Source: Asterella californica (Eukaryota > Streptophyta > Marchantiopsida > Marchantiales > Aytoniaceae). Taken from it: 64,000 nucleotides of DNA. Numbering within the stretch: the stretch's first letter is position 1; each line of letters begins with the position of its first letter. Below the pieces are notes generated by a model, which worked only from the letters and a program-made list of their open reading frames with translations, was not told the DNA's origin and ran no database searches. Position numbers and translations under genes: made by a program. Where the stretch lies: NCBI GenBank assembly GCA_036924285.1, contig JAYKYS010000004.1, positions 32,954,001 to 33,018,000 on the forward strand. The letters are read 5' to 3'. This document shows positions 46,331 to 59,150 of this stretch, piece by piece.

Positions 46331-47376
46331 TGAGTCCATCCGCTCGGGCTTCTGCTCCTTCTCGCTGCGTCTTCTCTGCTGCAGCCTGTGTTTCTGTGGC
46401 TTCCGGCAGTGCTCTTCATGTCGTCTTCTCTTTTGCGAGAGAGGTGATCTTATCTCTAACCCGCAGAACGTCTTGGTCACGCTGTTGTAGACGTGCCTGC
46501 AACTCATGGTTGCTCTTCCTCAACTGTGTCGACTCCTTGGCAGAAGCGGCTGCTTCCTTCTTGTACTTTGCCGCAAGCTTCTCCGTGGTGCGGAGGTTGG
46601 CTTCCAGCGCGTTCACCTTCTTCTGGATCTCTTCTTGCAACATCAAGGTGCGTAGACCGAATCTAGGTTGTAGTGGCTTCTCCTGAGCCATCGCACGCTT
46701 CTCCACCAACTCCATGGCTGGCTGGATCTCTGAGTGGAAGAAGGCGCTGAATTCTTCCAACCTTCTTCTCGCGGCAGACAGGTTCATCTCCACAATCCGA
46801 TCGGAGGTGTCTTCCTTGTCTTCCAGAGACAAAGATGTCTTTTCCACCACTGTGGTCTTTTGCTTTTGCGTGTTAGAAGACGCTATTCTTCTCATCTTCC
46901 GAGGTGGAAGATCTCTTCCCAATGTAGGAGCGGTTCTCTTCGCTGCGCTTCCTCGAGTCGCAGTTGGGATGTCAATCCATACGTCGGCTTCTGGAGTCTT
47001 TGGAAGACTCCCTATAGTTGCAAAAGTTGTCTTCTGTGCAGTTTTGATGCTCAGCGTCTCTTCTTCTGAATCTGACTCCGATCCAGAATGAATGATCGGG
47101 AAAGATGTGCTCTTCCTAAGCACACTCCTAGGCCCCATCTTCCTCGACGATGACGAGTCTTCCGTACCACTGGAGTCATCTTCTCGCACCAGAAGCGTCT
47201 TCTGATGAGTGCCCGGTCTCGTCTGAAGCACTAAAGTGGGAGAGAGAGTTGCGGCTGCTGCTCGATCGTCTTCTCTCGAGGTCGCTTCTTTCACCTCGCA
47301 CTGTCATGTTGGTCCATACCTCGCGAACTGGTCTTCTGTCAAGTCCCTCTTGGACACGTACAGATAACAGAAGCTC
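46330..47376 (-). pseudogene. Second copy of the coiled-coil ORF1, minus strand
   Basis: A 292-codon open frame (47294-46416) matches the plus-strand ORF1 from its acidic region through the coiled coil: TRPGTHQKT, KMRRIASSNTQKQKT, DRIVEMNLSAARRRLEEFSAF, KRAMAQEKPLQPRFGLRTLM and LQARLQQRD. The N-terminal globular part is missing upstream of 47376. Just past 46330 it runs straight into the protease block, where the plus-strand copy has 600 more bases of ORF1. So either an internal deletion joins ORF1 to PR or the two families differ in length. This is the best-preserved ORF1 segment. Confidence 0.65.
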
Positions 47377-47399
47377 AATTGATTATATCAATCATAGTT

Positions 47400-47715
47400 G
47401 AATCTGTCTACTGAAACGGTCTTCTAGTAGCACTAAAAACGACACTCGCATTCTTTGATACTCACACAAGGCTTCAGCAACCGGGTAGAAGATAGAATGA
47501 AGAAGAAAATAGAAGAGAAGAGAAGAGAAGAAGACAAAATAATAAAAAGAGGGAAAAGGTGAGGAATAAATTTTCCGACATGCTTCTAGTCTGGATCCTG
47601 ACTAACAAGCCATCCTTGCTTTTAGTAATATGGGAGAGAAGACCAAACACATACTTACAGTCTCACCGTCTCCTTGTTGAGGATGACGTCTTCTGATGTG
47701 GTAAGAAGTGATCTG
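47400..47715 (-). mobile_element. Subfamily 2 LTR fragment, minus orientation
   Basis: About 47560-47710 matches 34830-34975 in the same orientation (GGCTTCTAGTCCGGATC-type, ACTAACAAGCCATCCTTGCT). The sequence before it is GA-rich (GAGAAGAGAAGAGAAG). It is a short piece without a full LTR end. Confidence 0.6.
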
Positions 47716-47719
47716 CCAG

Positions 47720-48081
47720 CTTAGTTACATACTGATGATGATTGATCATATGTTAGTGGAAGAAAGTCAATTGGAACATTTACATGACCTTGCTCAATTG
47801 GAGGAAGAGAAGGAGACTTCTTTGGAGGGAACCATATGAGTCCAGGAGTACAAGAAGAATCTATGATGAGAGACTAAAAAAAGTTGTCGTCCGAGGTGGT
47901 GACTTAGTACTCTTGTATGATAATAGACATCAAAGGTTCCTTGGGGAGTTACATCTATGTTAGATGGGATTGTACAAGGTGTTGGGAGTCTTCAACAATG
48001 GTTCTCTGCAGCTGGTAGAACTTGATGGTACTATGATGTCTACACATGTCAACAGATGGCGCGTCAAGAAGTATTTTACAT
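47720..48081 (+). pseudogene. Gypsy integrase C-terminal fragment, plus strand
   Basis: The plus-strand reading RIYDERLKKVVVRGGDLVLLY, then GELHLC, stop, MGLYKVLGVFNNGSLQLVELDG ends VNRWRVKKYFT and a stop at 48081. This is the same GPY/F module as at 35205 and 36150 but from another copy; the W of LRWMGPY has become a stop. Confidence 0.75.
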
Positions 48082-51000
48082 AAATATTTTGGTGTTTGCG
48101 AGGATGTAAACATTTGAGAGTGTAACTCGACTTTCTTTTGGAATGGTAGTGAAAAATCTCCTTCTTCTAATTGTCATTCGTCTTCGAAATTCTCATTTCT
48201 TTCAAGTTCATCGTCAAAATCATGAATCAGTCATTATGAAACATCATGCATTGCATGGATGCCTTAGCATGTAAACCTTTGGTACTTGCAGCGCCGACGG
48301 TCCATGGAATATATAGATTGTTCCGTCTGTCCCTAGGTTTGTTGACCTAGAAGTATGAGTTTTTGACATCTTGGCGAATTAGAAAACACACAAGGCAAAA
48401 TCTTGACACTAAAATGTCAAAAATACCATAAAATGATTTAACATAGGCAAAGATCTGCAAGCATTACGATATATAACAATAAATAATGAAGGTAGAGACT
48501 TCGTATTTATACTTGTTAGAAGAGTGTGACTAATACACATCATCTGATTTAGAGAAGTCAAAATAGACGGCTGAGATATTATAGAGACAGTTTGTTTAGT
48601 GAATAAATAACGTCCATTTATAACCGTACAAAATATCAGCTCTAATCTCAATCTTTAGATGCTTTTGACTATATATACTTGACCAAAGATTTCATATGAC
48701 ACTAACTCTTTTAGCAGTTCTGTTTGTTTTCACATAGGAGAGAAACTTTACAAAGAATATAAAATCACTTTCTAGTATATTTTTCCGGTTAAAATTTTCT
48801 AGGGACTAGTGAGTAATTTGCTCTACTTACAAAATAGCGTAATTCATGGCAATAAGAGAGATTATGACTCTCACGTGCGCAAATTTGTGTTATACATAAT
48901 ATACGATAGGTTGAACATTGAGTTTGTGTACTTTGACGCAATGCCGAATTTTTTCTTCTTGGAGATCAACGTCAAAAACATCAGAAAATTCGACAACAAC
49001 GATAGTGTCCCAATGTGCTTGGACAACAAGGAGCTTTAAGAGATGTGTTTCTGTTCTCGTGGTGTTGGCACATGTAATTCATCTCGACGAGTTCATTTTA
49101 AAGAAAAAAAATTCAACTCATCATGGACTATTCTTTTTAACATCTTGTACACGAAATATTTTTGACATAATCTCCATAACATTTGTATCAATCAACTATG
49201 AATTACAAACAAGGAACTCCAAACAATAACATTATTCAAAATGTACATCGATATATAAAATGAAATTATAATGATTGTAGACAATAAACTTTGATTTTTA
49301 TTTATTTGTTGTTTCTTGAACTTAAGTTTTATCTTTTATTTTCTACCAAAAGATCACTAAGTTATATATTTTAAAAAGATTTGGTATTGTATGATATTAA
49401 ATTATATTTCAAACAATTTATAATCAAATCTTACCCACTAAATCTAAAGTAGAGATACTCGATTGACATTTGTTTGGATGTATTGAACAACAATTTGATT
49501 GAGTTTTTATTGTCTCTTTCAAGTAGTAGATTGCAATTCATCAACTATAATAGAAGAGTTCATCTAAAAATATTACATTCTTTCACAAAATATATATTCT
49601 TGACGTGAAGTCCAATTAAGAACCAATTTGTAAACAAAATGTGTTTAATCTAAACATACATCAATTATTCTTGTACAACTAGAACACGTTCATCAACAAC
49701 TGATGTTCTATTATAGGTCACCGTCACTCTTTGTTTGTGATGGTTGTCTAATAACTTCTCTATAGTAATTAATGATGAAGCTGATATTTACAAGCACATT
49801 GTTGTTCGTTTGTCACATAGACAACTATGTAGATGAAAAGAATATTTTGATATTCTAGCTATTTGGTATATATGATATACATCATGGACAAAAAATGATT
49901 AGATGTAGATGATATAATAAAAAATTGCAAATAAATACAACAAAAATAAAAACTTTATCACAAATTTTATTACTCATCATATCAATGATGTATTACTAGT
50001 TTGAAATATTTCACTTATAAGATGCCTTTGAGACTTATGACCACTCAACAAATAGTTCAATGAGAGGACTTGATCTATACCAAAGACATCATCTTCACAC
50101 ATATGAAGTTATTTAGAGATACTAATATAATACACGGGAGACGAAATACACTTAGAGGAATCTGAAAAAATTATCACGTCAAACAAAACACAGATTGATG
50201 AAACATATAGGAAACACCAAACACTACCGTCGATGAAATTAATTGAATAATGAAATCCAAATATAAGATGAAAGTTATAAGTGATCTCATACTCCAACGG
50301 AGACTTTGTGTTCAAGTTAAAAAGAATAAATTTTAAATAAATAGAAAGCATAACAAAAATATTTTAAATATATATGAAAAGTTTATAGACTTTGTAACTG
50401 ATTACTTATGAGAATATAACGTTTAGATGTTTGTTTAATCTATAGTTGACAACAAATGGAGCTTGTCGACGAATAATAATATCATTAAATATGACTATTA
50501 TGACTAATCAAAGATCAATAACAAAATCAGTAGACATATTGCAACATCTCCATGTCTAGAGAATTCATTGTATTTCTATTACGAGTCAAATATTCATGAT
50601 ATGAATAATATTCTGATATGCAAAGTCATTTCATCTCATGTTATTCGTAGAGCATCATTGAATTTAGACATTGATCAAATACGTGAGAGTTCAATGTTTT
50701 TGATATTTCAAATGTTACATATATGTAATGAACTATGAGAACAAAACAATTATGAGTTTGTTATACGTTATGTTCAAAAATTGATAATAACTATCCATGA
50801 ATAGATCATTTCAAACATACATGTTATCCGAGAAGTTACAATAAGTATACTTTTGATATAGTCATATAATCAACTATGAATTTATCATATATGTGATAAA
50901 GATTATTGTGCTAATAAACCAATTCACATGTCAAATTCATTCATTCATGAATGCAAACAATTCCCATCATGCGTAGATTGATAGATACTAGTGTCAAAGG

Positions 51001-51800
51001 GTGAATAAACTGGTAAGAAAACAAACAAGAAAAAAATACGATTTAAGCATTTGAGAGATTTCACATGTAATGATTTCTTTCTGAACGAAAAGGAAAAAAA
51101 GTAAATCACGACAAACAACATGACATCCAAAGAATTGAGAGATGAGCGTGAGTTTACGTAAAAATGTTTTGCATATATTTAGAGCATAAATATCTATTAC
51201 TAATTGTTCTTACATACCGGAGATCCCGTCATAAATCTCTTCAGTTTTCAGTTTCTAGCATAACTCATATGCTTTGGACATATGTGCTAAATTTATTTTA
51301 TTCTCTTAATGTATATTTTTACTGCACATATATATGGAATGACGTATTTCATGTGCGTGATCATCACGATATATTTAAAACTACACTTCACACACACATG
51401 TGCAAATTGATTTATCAATATGGTAGTTCGTAATTGTTTAATTGCCTTAACAAACAAATCATCTCATTAAATATAATGTCAATAATGTATAAGTTATTAA
51501 TTTTTTGGACAGATTTATTATTACAATGGTGTTTTAAACATCTCATGAAATAGCTTAAGCATTTCTATAAAATATAAAATATATTTTCTTTATAACACTA
51601 ACTGTGACCGCCAAAAGTACTTCAGTAAAAGTTTTGAAGAATGAATGTACTCACTCTCTTGCAATACTCCCGTTTTCGCAATACTCAAGATTTTTAACTT
51701 CACATGCTCCGCAATTTCTGACACGTTCATACCCTTGTTATTCATACGAGGTTAGGTTTGAGACGAAATAATTGCGTGAAATCCATACATTGATGTACAA
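48082..51800. other. AT-rich region without recognisable gene
   Basis: About 3.7 kb of strongly AT-rich sequence contains only short ORFs without motifs. I see no tandem array, hairpin series or protein relic. It may be ancient element debris. Confidence 0.45.
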
Positions 51801-53387
51801 GCATCCGGGTGAGATTAGACCGGGCGGATTAGGCGGGTGAGATTGAAGCCTTGTGACCACCTTTAACGTGGCACAATGTTATAACGAAGCGAAGTACGTT
51901 GGCATATTGTTTCTGACCTTCGCCAGGACGGCGATACAGCTGCCATGCGGTTCGAACACACGCAGAGAGAAATTGACTGGTTCGACCATTCCACAGTGGA
52001 GTGAAAAACGAACGACTGCGCAAGGAGCTTGGAGGAAAGCAACATCGTTCCATTATCATTGCGATCGGAAGAGGTCGGGCCGCGCTTCTAAGTCGTAACT
52101 GTTGTCTTCTTAAGTTATCAATGTCTTCTTTAGTTATCAACTCCCGGTTCTCAAGGATTGAAGGTACAACTTTTGAGTTCAGTTTGCTTCATTCGAGATC
52201 CGAAGGATGCGCTTGTTGTGTTTATTATGCGGCAGTTGAGGTGCTGAATGGAGGTCCCGTAATCGGCCCTTCTTGTGAATAATTATGGAATGCTGTAGGT
52301 GTTTCATATAGATGTGTCTCAGGTTGAATCCAGGTTTGCATTCTGGATGTAATCTGTTTTTAGGGAATTGCTCCGGAACTTGTAACGGTGCGAGGGAGAA
52401 AATGAGTCTTTGTCGTTGTCCAGCTTCGCTGCTGGTATCATGTAACCTGTGGGAATCGTACTTCCACAACATGCACTGAGCAGATTGCAAGATAGTAGCT
52501 TGAACTCCCTACAGACTCAAATTATGAGCAACATCAGTTTCAGCTTCTTAGGTATGAAGGTTGATTCTAGTGGGGAGCACAAAAACCTGTGTTCCATAGA
52601 CCCGACAGTCTGACGGGTTGAATTCTTATCCCGTACTAATCACAACTAAAGCATTTCTACAGAATCCTGTCGGCTGATCATGAAGAGTTTAGTGAAGTAG
52701 TCTGACTAATCAAAGCCGTCTACTGTAGCAAGCTCGCCTTTGCTTATATTTCGATACCAGGCTCACTAGCAGGTTAAAGGAAATGGTGCTGAAAGTAGCC
52801 AAACTGGGACTGATGTTTTCGGAAATAATAGAGGAAACCGAGCAACAAATGGGGCCTTCGAACCAGAGCTCAGGAATTGGGGCCGCTCGAGTAAGAATAA
52901 GCTAGCGGACAGCCTACTGCAAGAGTGACACGTAGTCGTCCCAGTCACTAGGAGTCATCTGTTAAGTCGATATGTAGCGAAGTATTAACCGTTTAACTGG
53001 TCAGGTCATTTGAGCTCTAATCTGTTCCATATGGCCTGTTTGATATTGTACTTACAGGTTCCAAGTTGAGAATCACACGAGTAAGACCTATGATATTGAA
53101 CGGAGATGGAGGACGTTCCACAGAACTCGAGTAGCGAGTTAGAAGAAAAAGCTTGAAAATGCATGTGTTGGACGAGAGCTCCGGGTCATGCTGATGTGAT
53201 ATTCAAGGCCTTCATCCGGAGCAGCAGTTTCACAGCAATGGATGAATCGGGGGCTGTTTGGAAGGATACGGATTCTAATTATGTCATTAATTAGGCGAAT
53301 TACTGATCAAGTCAGTGGCAGTGATTGGAAATTTGAACCATATTTCAGTAAATAACCATCAGAGAAGGCGGAATAGAGGAAGTGAAG
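51801..53387. promoter_or_regulatory. Upstream region of HRD1, higher GC, function unassigned
   Basis: Base composition rises sharply at about 51800 compared with the AT-rich block before it, suggesting gene-associated sequence. The last part must contain the HRD1 promoter and leader. ORFs on both strands near 51830-52490 overlap each other and lack motifs. A small gene or long 5' UTR exon cannot be excluded. Confidence 0.35.
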
Positions 53388-56300
53388 ATGGTGAGGTTCG
53401 GAAGGTACGCGGCAGCTAGTGCGTTGGGAGCCTCCATAGTGATATTTCATGCGTTCAAGAGCAGGGAACAGTTTTATCCTGCAATGCTGTATCTCGCCAC
53501 GTCGAAAATTGCTCTAGTGCTGCTGTTAAATATGGCGCTGGTCGTCATCTGCGCCATCTGGCAATTGATCAAGGGAATTTTTCTCGGTCCCTTGAGGGAG
53601 GTCGAGGTGGAACGACTTAATGAGCAGTTGTGGAGAGAGGTGATGGAGATTCTGTTTGCAATGACCGTGTTTCGAGATGAGTTCAACGTTTCGTTTGTGA
53701 CTACGATTATTGTTCTGCTTTTCATCAAAGCCTTTCACTGGCTTGCGCAAACTAGGGTGGAGTATATTGAGACAACACCTTCTGTCTCACGGCTCTCCCA
53801 TGTACGCATCATCAGTTTCATGGCGCTTCTGCTCATTTTGGACTGCGTTCTGTTCAACCACTCGTTCTCTGACCTGCTTAGAACCAGACGAGCATCGGTC
53901 TCCTTATTTTTTGCCTTTGAGTAAGAATCAGTCACAATTATGTTGCGGACCGTTTGGTATTTTCTTTTCTTGTTGAAATGGTCGTGTTTCCGCTGGACTT
54001 TCTACTGAATTAGGGTTTCAGCCCACTTGGCGAGGGAGTACGTTGACTCTTTGTGTTCTTGGCCTACTCTGTTTCTCGCTTGACATTTGCAACCAGTGTG
54101 TGGCATTCTTCTTTAGGTTATATTCTGTATTTCAATTCTAGTTTTAGGAGACGAGTTGTTATGTGGCATCATCTCTTAACATTGTCTTCAAAGATACTCA
54201 CCATACCAAATTTTGCAGGTATGTTATATTGGCCACGGCTACTATTGCAACATTCGTAAAATACTCTCTCTATCTTGGTGACCTCTTCATGGATGGGCAG
54301 TGGGATAACAAAGCTGTTTATGTTTTCTACCTCGAGCTTGTGCGAGACCTTCTTCATCTCTCGCTTTACCTCTTCTTCTTCCTGGTGATTTTTATGTAAG
54401 CAACTGCAACAACAATGATCGTTCTTTTCAAGCTTCTGGATCATTTTGCAAGCTCTTGTTGTTTCTACAGTGTCGGCCGATGAACACGTGGCACCTATCC
54501 ATAAACCCTAAACCCTTTCTCTTTATCTTTTTCCTTTCTTCTCTTTCTTACTGCTACGTGTGCTCGTTCGGGTTTTTAGCCTCTTAATCGTGCTTGCCTG
54601 CATGCTTGCTCTATTCTTAGATTGGTAATACCTAATAGTAATACTTACATGGTAGTGTACATATGTTTGTTTTGGATGTGGGGTGAATTTGCGTCGAACT
54701 AACTTCCTTTTACTTGCCACTTTGATCGTAGACATTATGGGTTACCGCTACATTTGGTCCGAGAACTGTACGAAACTTTCAGGAATTTCAAAACTCGAGT
54801 TGCTGATTTCATACGTTATAGGAACATAACTTCCAATATGAATGATCGGTTCCCCGATGCTACTCCCGAAGAACTTGGCAGGTACAGTAGCGATGTTCAC
54901 AGCTTGTGGAAGTTCGGCAGCGATATTGATGTTCTTGGCTGCTTGTGACGGTGGCTATGGTCTTGGACTAGTCAGTTCTGTCCCGAGGTGGACTGAAGTT
55001 TCTTGTTCCAGAGTTTTTCGGCTTCCGTGTTAAAAGGTCTTGAAATCTTGTGATTATAACTCCCAGCATTCGTGCTGTTCACCTTGTGATAGGTTACCCT
55101 TGGTAAAAGTGTGTTATTTTTTAGCTCATCTTTCCTCTGCAGGAGTGACGCAACGTGTATCATTTGTCGGGAAGAAATGTCAACAGCAAAGAAGCTCCCT
55201 TGTGGCCATCTGTTCCACATACATTGTCTTCGGTCCTGGTTAGAGAGGCAGCAGACGTGTCCAACATGCCGATCTTCTGTGCTAGCTCCGGAAGCGAGTA
55301 TGGGAGCACCAGACCCTGCGGTTCCTCATCAACCTCTACAAATAGAAGCACGTGGCGTACAAGGTAAATTACACAAGGGCATTTGTCTTATTTTGTATCA
55401 TCGGAAAGTGCATACCATCAATCAATAATAAGCCTGTCCTGGTAAGTACCAGTTATGATGTCTTTCGTTGGTGAACGCCTGTTGTTTCGTTAGATAGGCT
55501 TATTACCGTTTTGAATTTGGTTCACAGGACAAGGTCCTCAAGGAGAGGTGCCCGGTGGACAAGCTCAAGGGCAAGTGGGTGGTACTTCTAGCGTATATCA
55601 GGAGCGACTTTACACTGCAGCTGTCTCTGCGGCCTCTCAGTACCAGTCTTCCTTCGTGTATCCAACAATGAGGAGTGACAGTACCAACTGGTAAGAAGAG
55701 GTTTTGATGTTTCTGGTGTAGGCTGATATCAGGAATAGTGCCATAGACTTGAGACTAAGTGCGATTATGTGGTTGAGGGCTGTTCATAATGTGCATAACT
55801 CAAGATCATATGCAATGTTCGTGTGGTTGATTAATCCTTCTTGGGAGTCGATGCTTAAACTGAAATTTCGAGTGATGCCAATGAAGGTACCCAGCATATG
55901 TTGCGTTCGTTCCTCAAGCATATGTTGCTGCAGTGACTGGAGCTACCTCAACCGTTCCAAGGGCAGGTGGCGTAGAGTCTGGAGGGCCGATGGGCTCTAC
56001 TGCAGGACTGAGTGGCTCAGTGCCTACTGGGACACCGCAACAAATTTTGCATCGGTGGAGTCAGATGAGAAGTGGAGCATCATCGTCAGCTGAAGTTGCT
56101 CCGTCGAATTTTAGTCCCTGGCAGTACGGGCCTGTTTATGGGTATGTGCCTCCTGCCGGGCGGGCAGTTAATCCTACGGACTCGGCATGCTCAAGTCAAG
56201 CTGCTCAGCTGGTAAACGGTGCCAGGGAGTCCAAGGGTCATGATGTCAAGTTAAATAGCGCAAGATCCTTTCATCCTTCACCGTTAGCACTGGACGTGCA

Positions 56301-56576
56301 AGAGGCGCAGCTGAAACAGTGGAAGGAGGTAGGCATCTTCTCTCATTCACTCCTTATTCTCTAGTGGGTTTATGTTTCTGCTAGATATCTGTACGATTTA
56401 AGTTCGATGCACGGGATTATTTGGCTTGATGTACGGATTTACTGTTATTTGTGCAGCACATTGAGAAACAACTCGAGTTTACCAGACAGTTGCAAAATGA
56501 GCTCAGCTCCATTCGGCAAGAAACGACAAGGTCTAGCAGTGAAAGTTTTCGAGGGGAGTCCAATGAGGACAAGTAG
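53388..56576 (+). CDS. HRD1: HRD1-type ERAD E3 ubiquitin-protein ligase (multi-TM, RING-H2)
   Basis: Seven exons, 53388-53920, 54219-54395, 54732-54881, 55143-55363, 55528-55690, 55887-56328 and 56457-56576, join in frame to 1806 bases, 601 residues, with GT-AG introns of 128-336 bp. HRD1 is the membrane-embedded ligase of ER-associated degradation; it ubiquitinates misfolded proteins at the ER membrane. About six hydrophobic segments lie roughly at residues 5-21, 38-63, 100-118, 138-156, 170-192 and 222-237, with the family hallmarks QFYPAMLYLATSKI, REVEVERLNEQ, RVEYIETTPSV and NMNDRFPDATPEEL. A RING-H2 follows with metal ligands C292, C295, C307, H309, H312, C315, C326 and C329. The tail is Gly/Ser/Gln-rich and ends in an amphipathic helix (about 550-592) that could be a coiled coil. 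The start is the ATG of MVRFGRYAAAS, with A at -3 and G at +4. The tail is longer than in Arabidopsis Hrd1A (about 490 residues). The acceptor of exon 6 lacks a clear pyrimidine tract. Confidence 0.95.
54501..54516 (+). promoter_or_regulatory. Telo-box-like motif in HRD1 intron 2
   Basis: ATAAACCCTAAACCCT contains the plant telo-box AAACCCTAA. Telo-boxes in plants are bound by TRB-type proteins and usually sit near promoters; here it is in the second intron, about 1.1 kb after the start codon. A role is conjecture. Confidence 0.4.
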
Positions 56577-58020
56577 TTTATGCTTATAGTAGGGTGAGGC
56601 GTTTGTGAAGCCGTACAGTCTAATGACTTTTCTCAGCTGTACCATTCGTCCATTAACTCAGGGGAGAAGCTGCCGGGTAAACCTCCAAGCGCTAGAGATT
56701 CCTTTCTTGAACGTCTGATGTGTCAGTTCACACTTAAGTCGCAAGACACGAGTAAGGTTGAAGCTGGTGAGCTAGATACGTGAAGATGAATCTATCACCT
56801 TAGAGAGTTTATGGAAGCCTTCTTAAGCTAATGTCAACTTTCCCACTGTAGGAAATAGCGTTCTACTTGGTTGGTAGGAACAGAACGTTGATCCAGGTAT
56901 TTTGGGCCGTACTTTTCGTGTCCCGGAAGGCTTGTAGAACGTGTCTTAGTGTCAGTATGAATATCTCGCTGAATGTACTATGATGTAGGCCGATTGCGTG
57001 CTCACGACTATTCCTTGTGTCAATGAAAGCATGCCGAGACGACCGCTTCCTCTGGACAGAGGAGTATAATGGATTTTTCATTGTCTTTGTTTTTCTTTCC
57101 TTTCTAGTTCTCCCCTCGCTTTCGGTTAGGACGACCAGCATGTCTTTTCGACGTTCCCTTGGTGTCTTGTGGTTCGTCTGTTAGAACTATCGCGCTTCGA
57201 AGACCTACATCTTATTCTCGCGAGGGAAGGAAGTAGGTATCCGTATCCTGTGTTTTTTTCTTACTATTTAAATCAGTAGGCAACCTAGTCTACAGTTCAG
57301 CACCTTTTCCTGGTTGATGTACTGGACTAGGCTAAGAGAACGGAGGAAACCTGCACATAACTACGAATCTCCGTACCTGTATGCGTAATTCGCGTGGGTT
57401 ACACCGTTACTGAATTAGCCTGGCCCTCGATACTTCTCATGAGCAGTGGGGGTCGTTTAGATGTCACCTATACTAGTGTGGATGATATTTCGGAATTGAC
57501 AAAAGTAATGTACTCTTTTGTACTTCCAATGCTTGAAATGAGTAAATTTTCAAGTTGCGGCTGTCTAGAGAAGAGGTTATATCTTTTTGATCTCCTTGGC
57601 TTTCAAATCTGAACATTTTAGGGGGGATAACTGGCAAGTTGATCATATGGACTTTGGAGATGGACCAGGGACCAGTGTAGATGACGTTGCGAATGATGGA
57701 CGGCGTAGTGTCACTTCATTGGTTAGTGTTGAGAGTGTGAAACCATCTGCGATCTACTTCCCTTGCACATCCCGGATAGAGTTCGGACTGTTCCTAGTGA
57801 CGATTGACGGTGCTCGCGGTAAACAGTGTAAATGTATTTCTTATCATCAGTGATTGATCATCCTGTTCGCTCATACTCACTCTCTCTCAAAGCCTCCACA
57901 GGAATAACCGTTGTAGTGTAGTAAGAGAGAGTGGATCTATTACTGCTCTGCGTTAACAAAGCTATCAGGGAATTTTGTATTAGATGGAAAGGAGGGAGGA
58001 GTTTAGATCCGGATTCTCCT
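56577..58020. other. 3' flank of HRD1 and spacer
   Basis: The first few hundred bases presumably include the HRD1 3' UTR. No other gene is recognised. A partial copy of the 123 bp repeat found at 58030 is visible near 57832-57925 (ATGTATTTCTTAT and CCTCCACAGGAATAACCGTT). Confidence 0.4.
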
Positions 58021-58029
58021 TGGTACCGG

Positions 58030-58275
58030 ATAAATCGGCAACTCATAGCTTCGCAATCCAGTGCAAGAGCAGCACCTTGTTTTAACATGGTATGAAGCGT
58101 CGACAGGAATACCGTGGCATGTATTTCTTATTAGCAATCGTTCATTCCAAGGACAAATCGCCAACGCGTAGCTTCGCAATTCCAGTGCAAGAGCAGCACC
58201 TTGTTTATCATGGTATAAAGCCCCCACAGGAATACCCGTTATAGTGGAATGTATTTCTTATTAGCAACGGTTCAC
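58030..58275. repeat. 123 bp direct repeat, two copies
   Basis: Copies start at about 58030 and 58153. Both contain TAGCTTCGCAATYCCAGTGC, AAGAGCAGCACCTTGTTT, CATGGTAT, ACAGGAATAC and ATGTATTTCTTATTAGCAA. A more diverged partial copy lies at about 57832. They precede a primer-binding-like site at 58340 and may be part of a decayed LTR. Confidence 0.8.
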
Positions 58276-58339
58276 AAGGGCAATCGTTAGTTAGAGCGTA
58301 CGAGAGTTCGCTCATCCTCTTTGCCTCTCATTTCCAGTA

Positions 58340-58355
58340 TGGTATTAGAGCTTCC
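58340..58355 (+). other. Primer-binding-site-like sequence
   Basis: TGGTATTAGAGCTTCC resembles the initiator-tRNA-Met binding site TGGTATCAGAGC found just inside plant LTR retrotransposons. The ATG of a 95-codon ORF with no recognised motif (58512-58796) lies downstream. No flanking LTR pair is found in the window, so it may be a relic or a chance match. Confidence 0.4.
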
Positions 58356-58970
58356 ACGAGAGCTCGAAGTTGTTCTTTCTTGACGGCGATGGCTTGTCAG
58401 GAAGCAAAGATAACTTCTTTCTTCAACAAGCGATTGTTCTTGCAAGCAGCACGGGTTTCTTGAAGCGATCAGCGATCTGTACGTCGGAAATTATCGTGGC
58501 TGCAGACGTGATTGATCTGTTGGGAACTCGAATTTAGAGTTTTTCTGAATCGTTACGTCAAACATCTGGAAGCCAACGTGGGTCTCAGAAAGTGGCGGTC
58601 GTCGCTTGTAACGGTGATTCTCAACGTATTCTTGGAGACTTTTCCAGACTTTTGGGGCCAATTTCCATGGATGGAATTTTCTGTGAAACCTCGTCCGCTT
58701 GGTGGGTTAATTGATCATAACGGAGAGAGAGTTCCCGTCGAGGTTATGCGCTCAGTTCCTCGTCCGCTTATGAGAGCGTTCGCGACGACCAACTGAGACA
58801 TAACCAGAACTCTCTTTTTGACCTTTGGAATTTCAGTTCATCTGGACTAGGCAGCAAGAAATCTTTGGATTAAAAGGATAACATGGCTTTGGTGATCTTG
58901 AATATGTTGTCAGGCGTTCATGAATAGTTAGAGTTCGAGTTGTTGTAGAAGCATGGACTGACTGAATCAT

Positions 58971-59040
58971 ATGTTATGAAAATTCATGTACATGATTGCT
59001 TAGGTCTCATGTTATGAAGATTCATCTGCATGATTGCTTA
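58971..59040. repeat. 38 bp tandem repeat, about 1.9 copies
   Basis: ATGTTATGAAAATTCATGTA and ATGTTATGAAGATTCATCTG begin copies at 58971 and 59009; both continue CATGATTGCTTA. Confidence 0.85.
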
Positions 59041-59150
59041 CGTATGCTTAGCAAGAAACAATAGTCCACGAGGACAATTGGTAGACCATCGAACTTAGAT
59101 GGTCAGTAACGAAGTTGTCCCTTTGGTATGGTGTTTTTCGAAGATGTGCA

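Noticed and set aside
53382..53387. Start of HRD1 at the GTG two codons upstream
   Set aside because: The ATG at 53388 has a good context and matches the family N-terminus.
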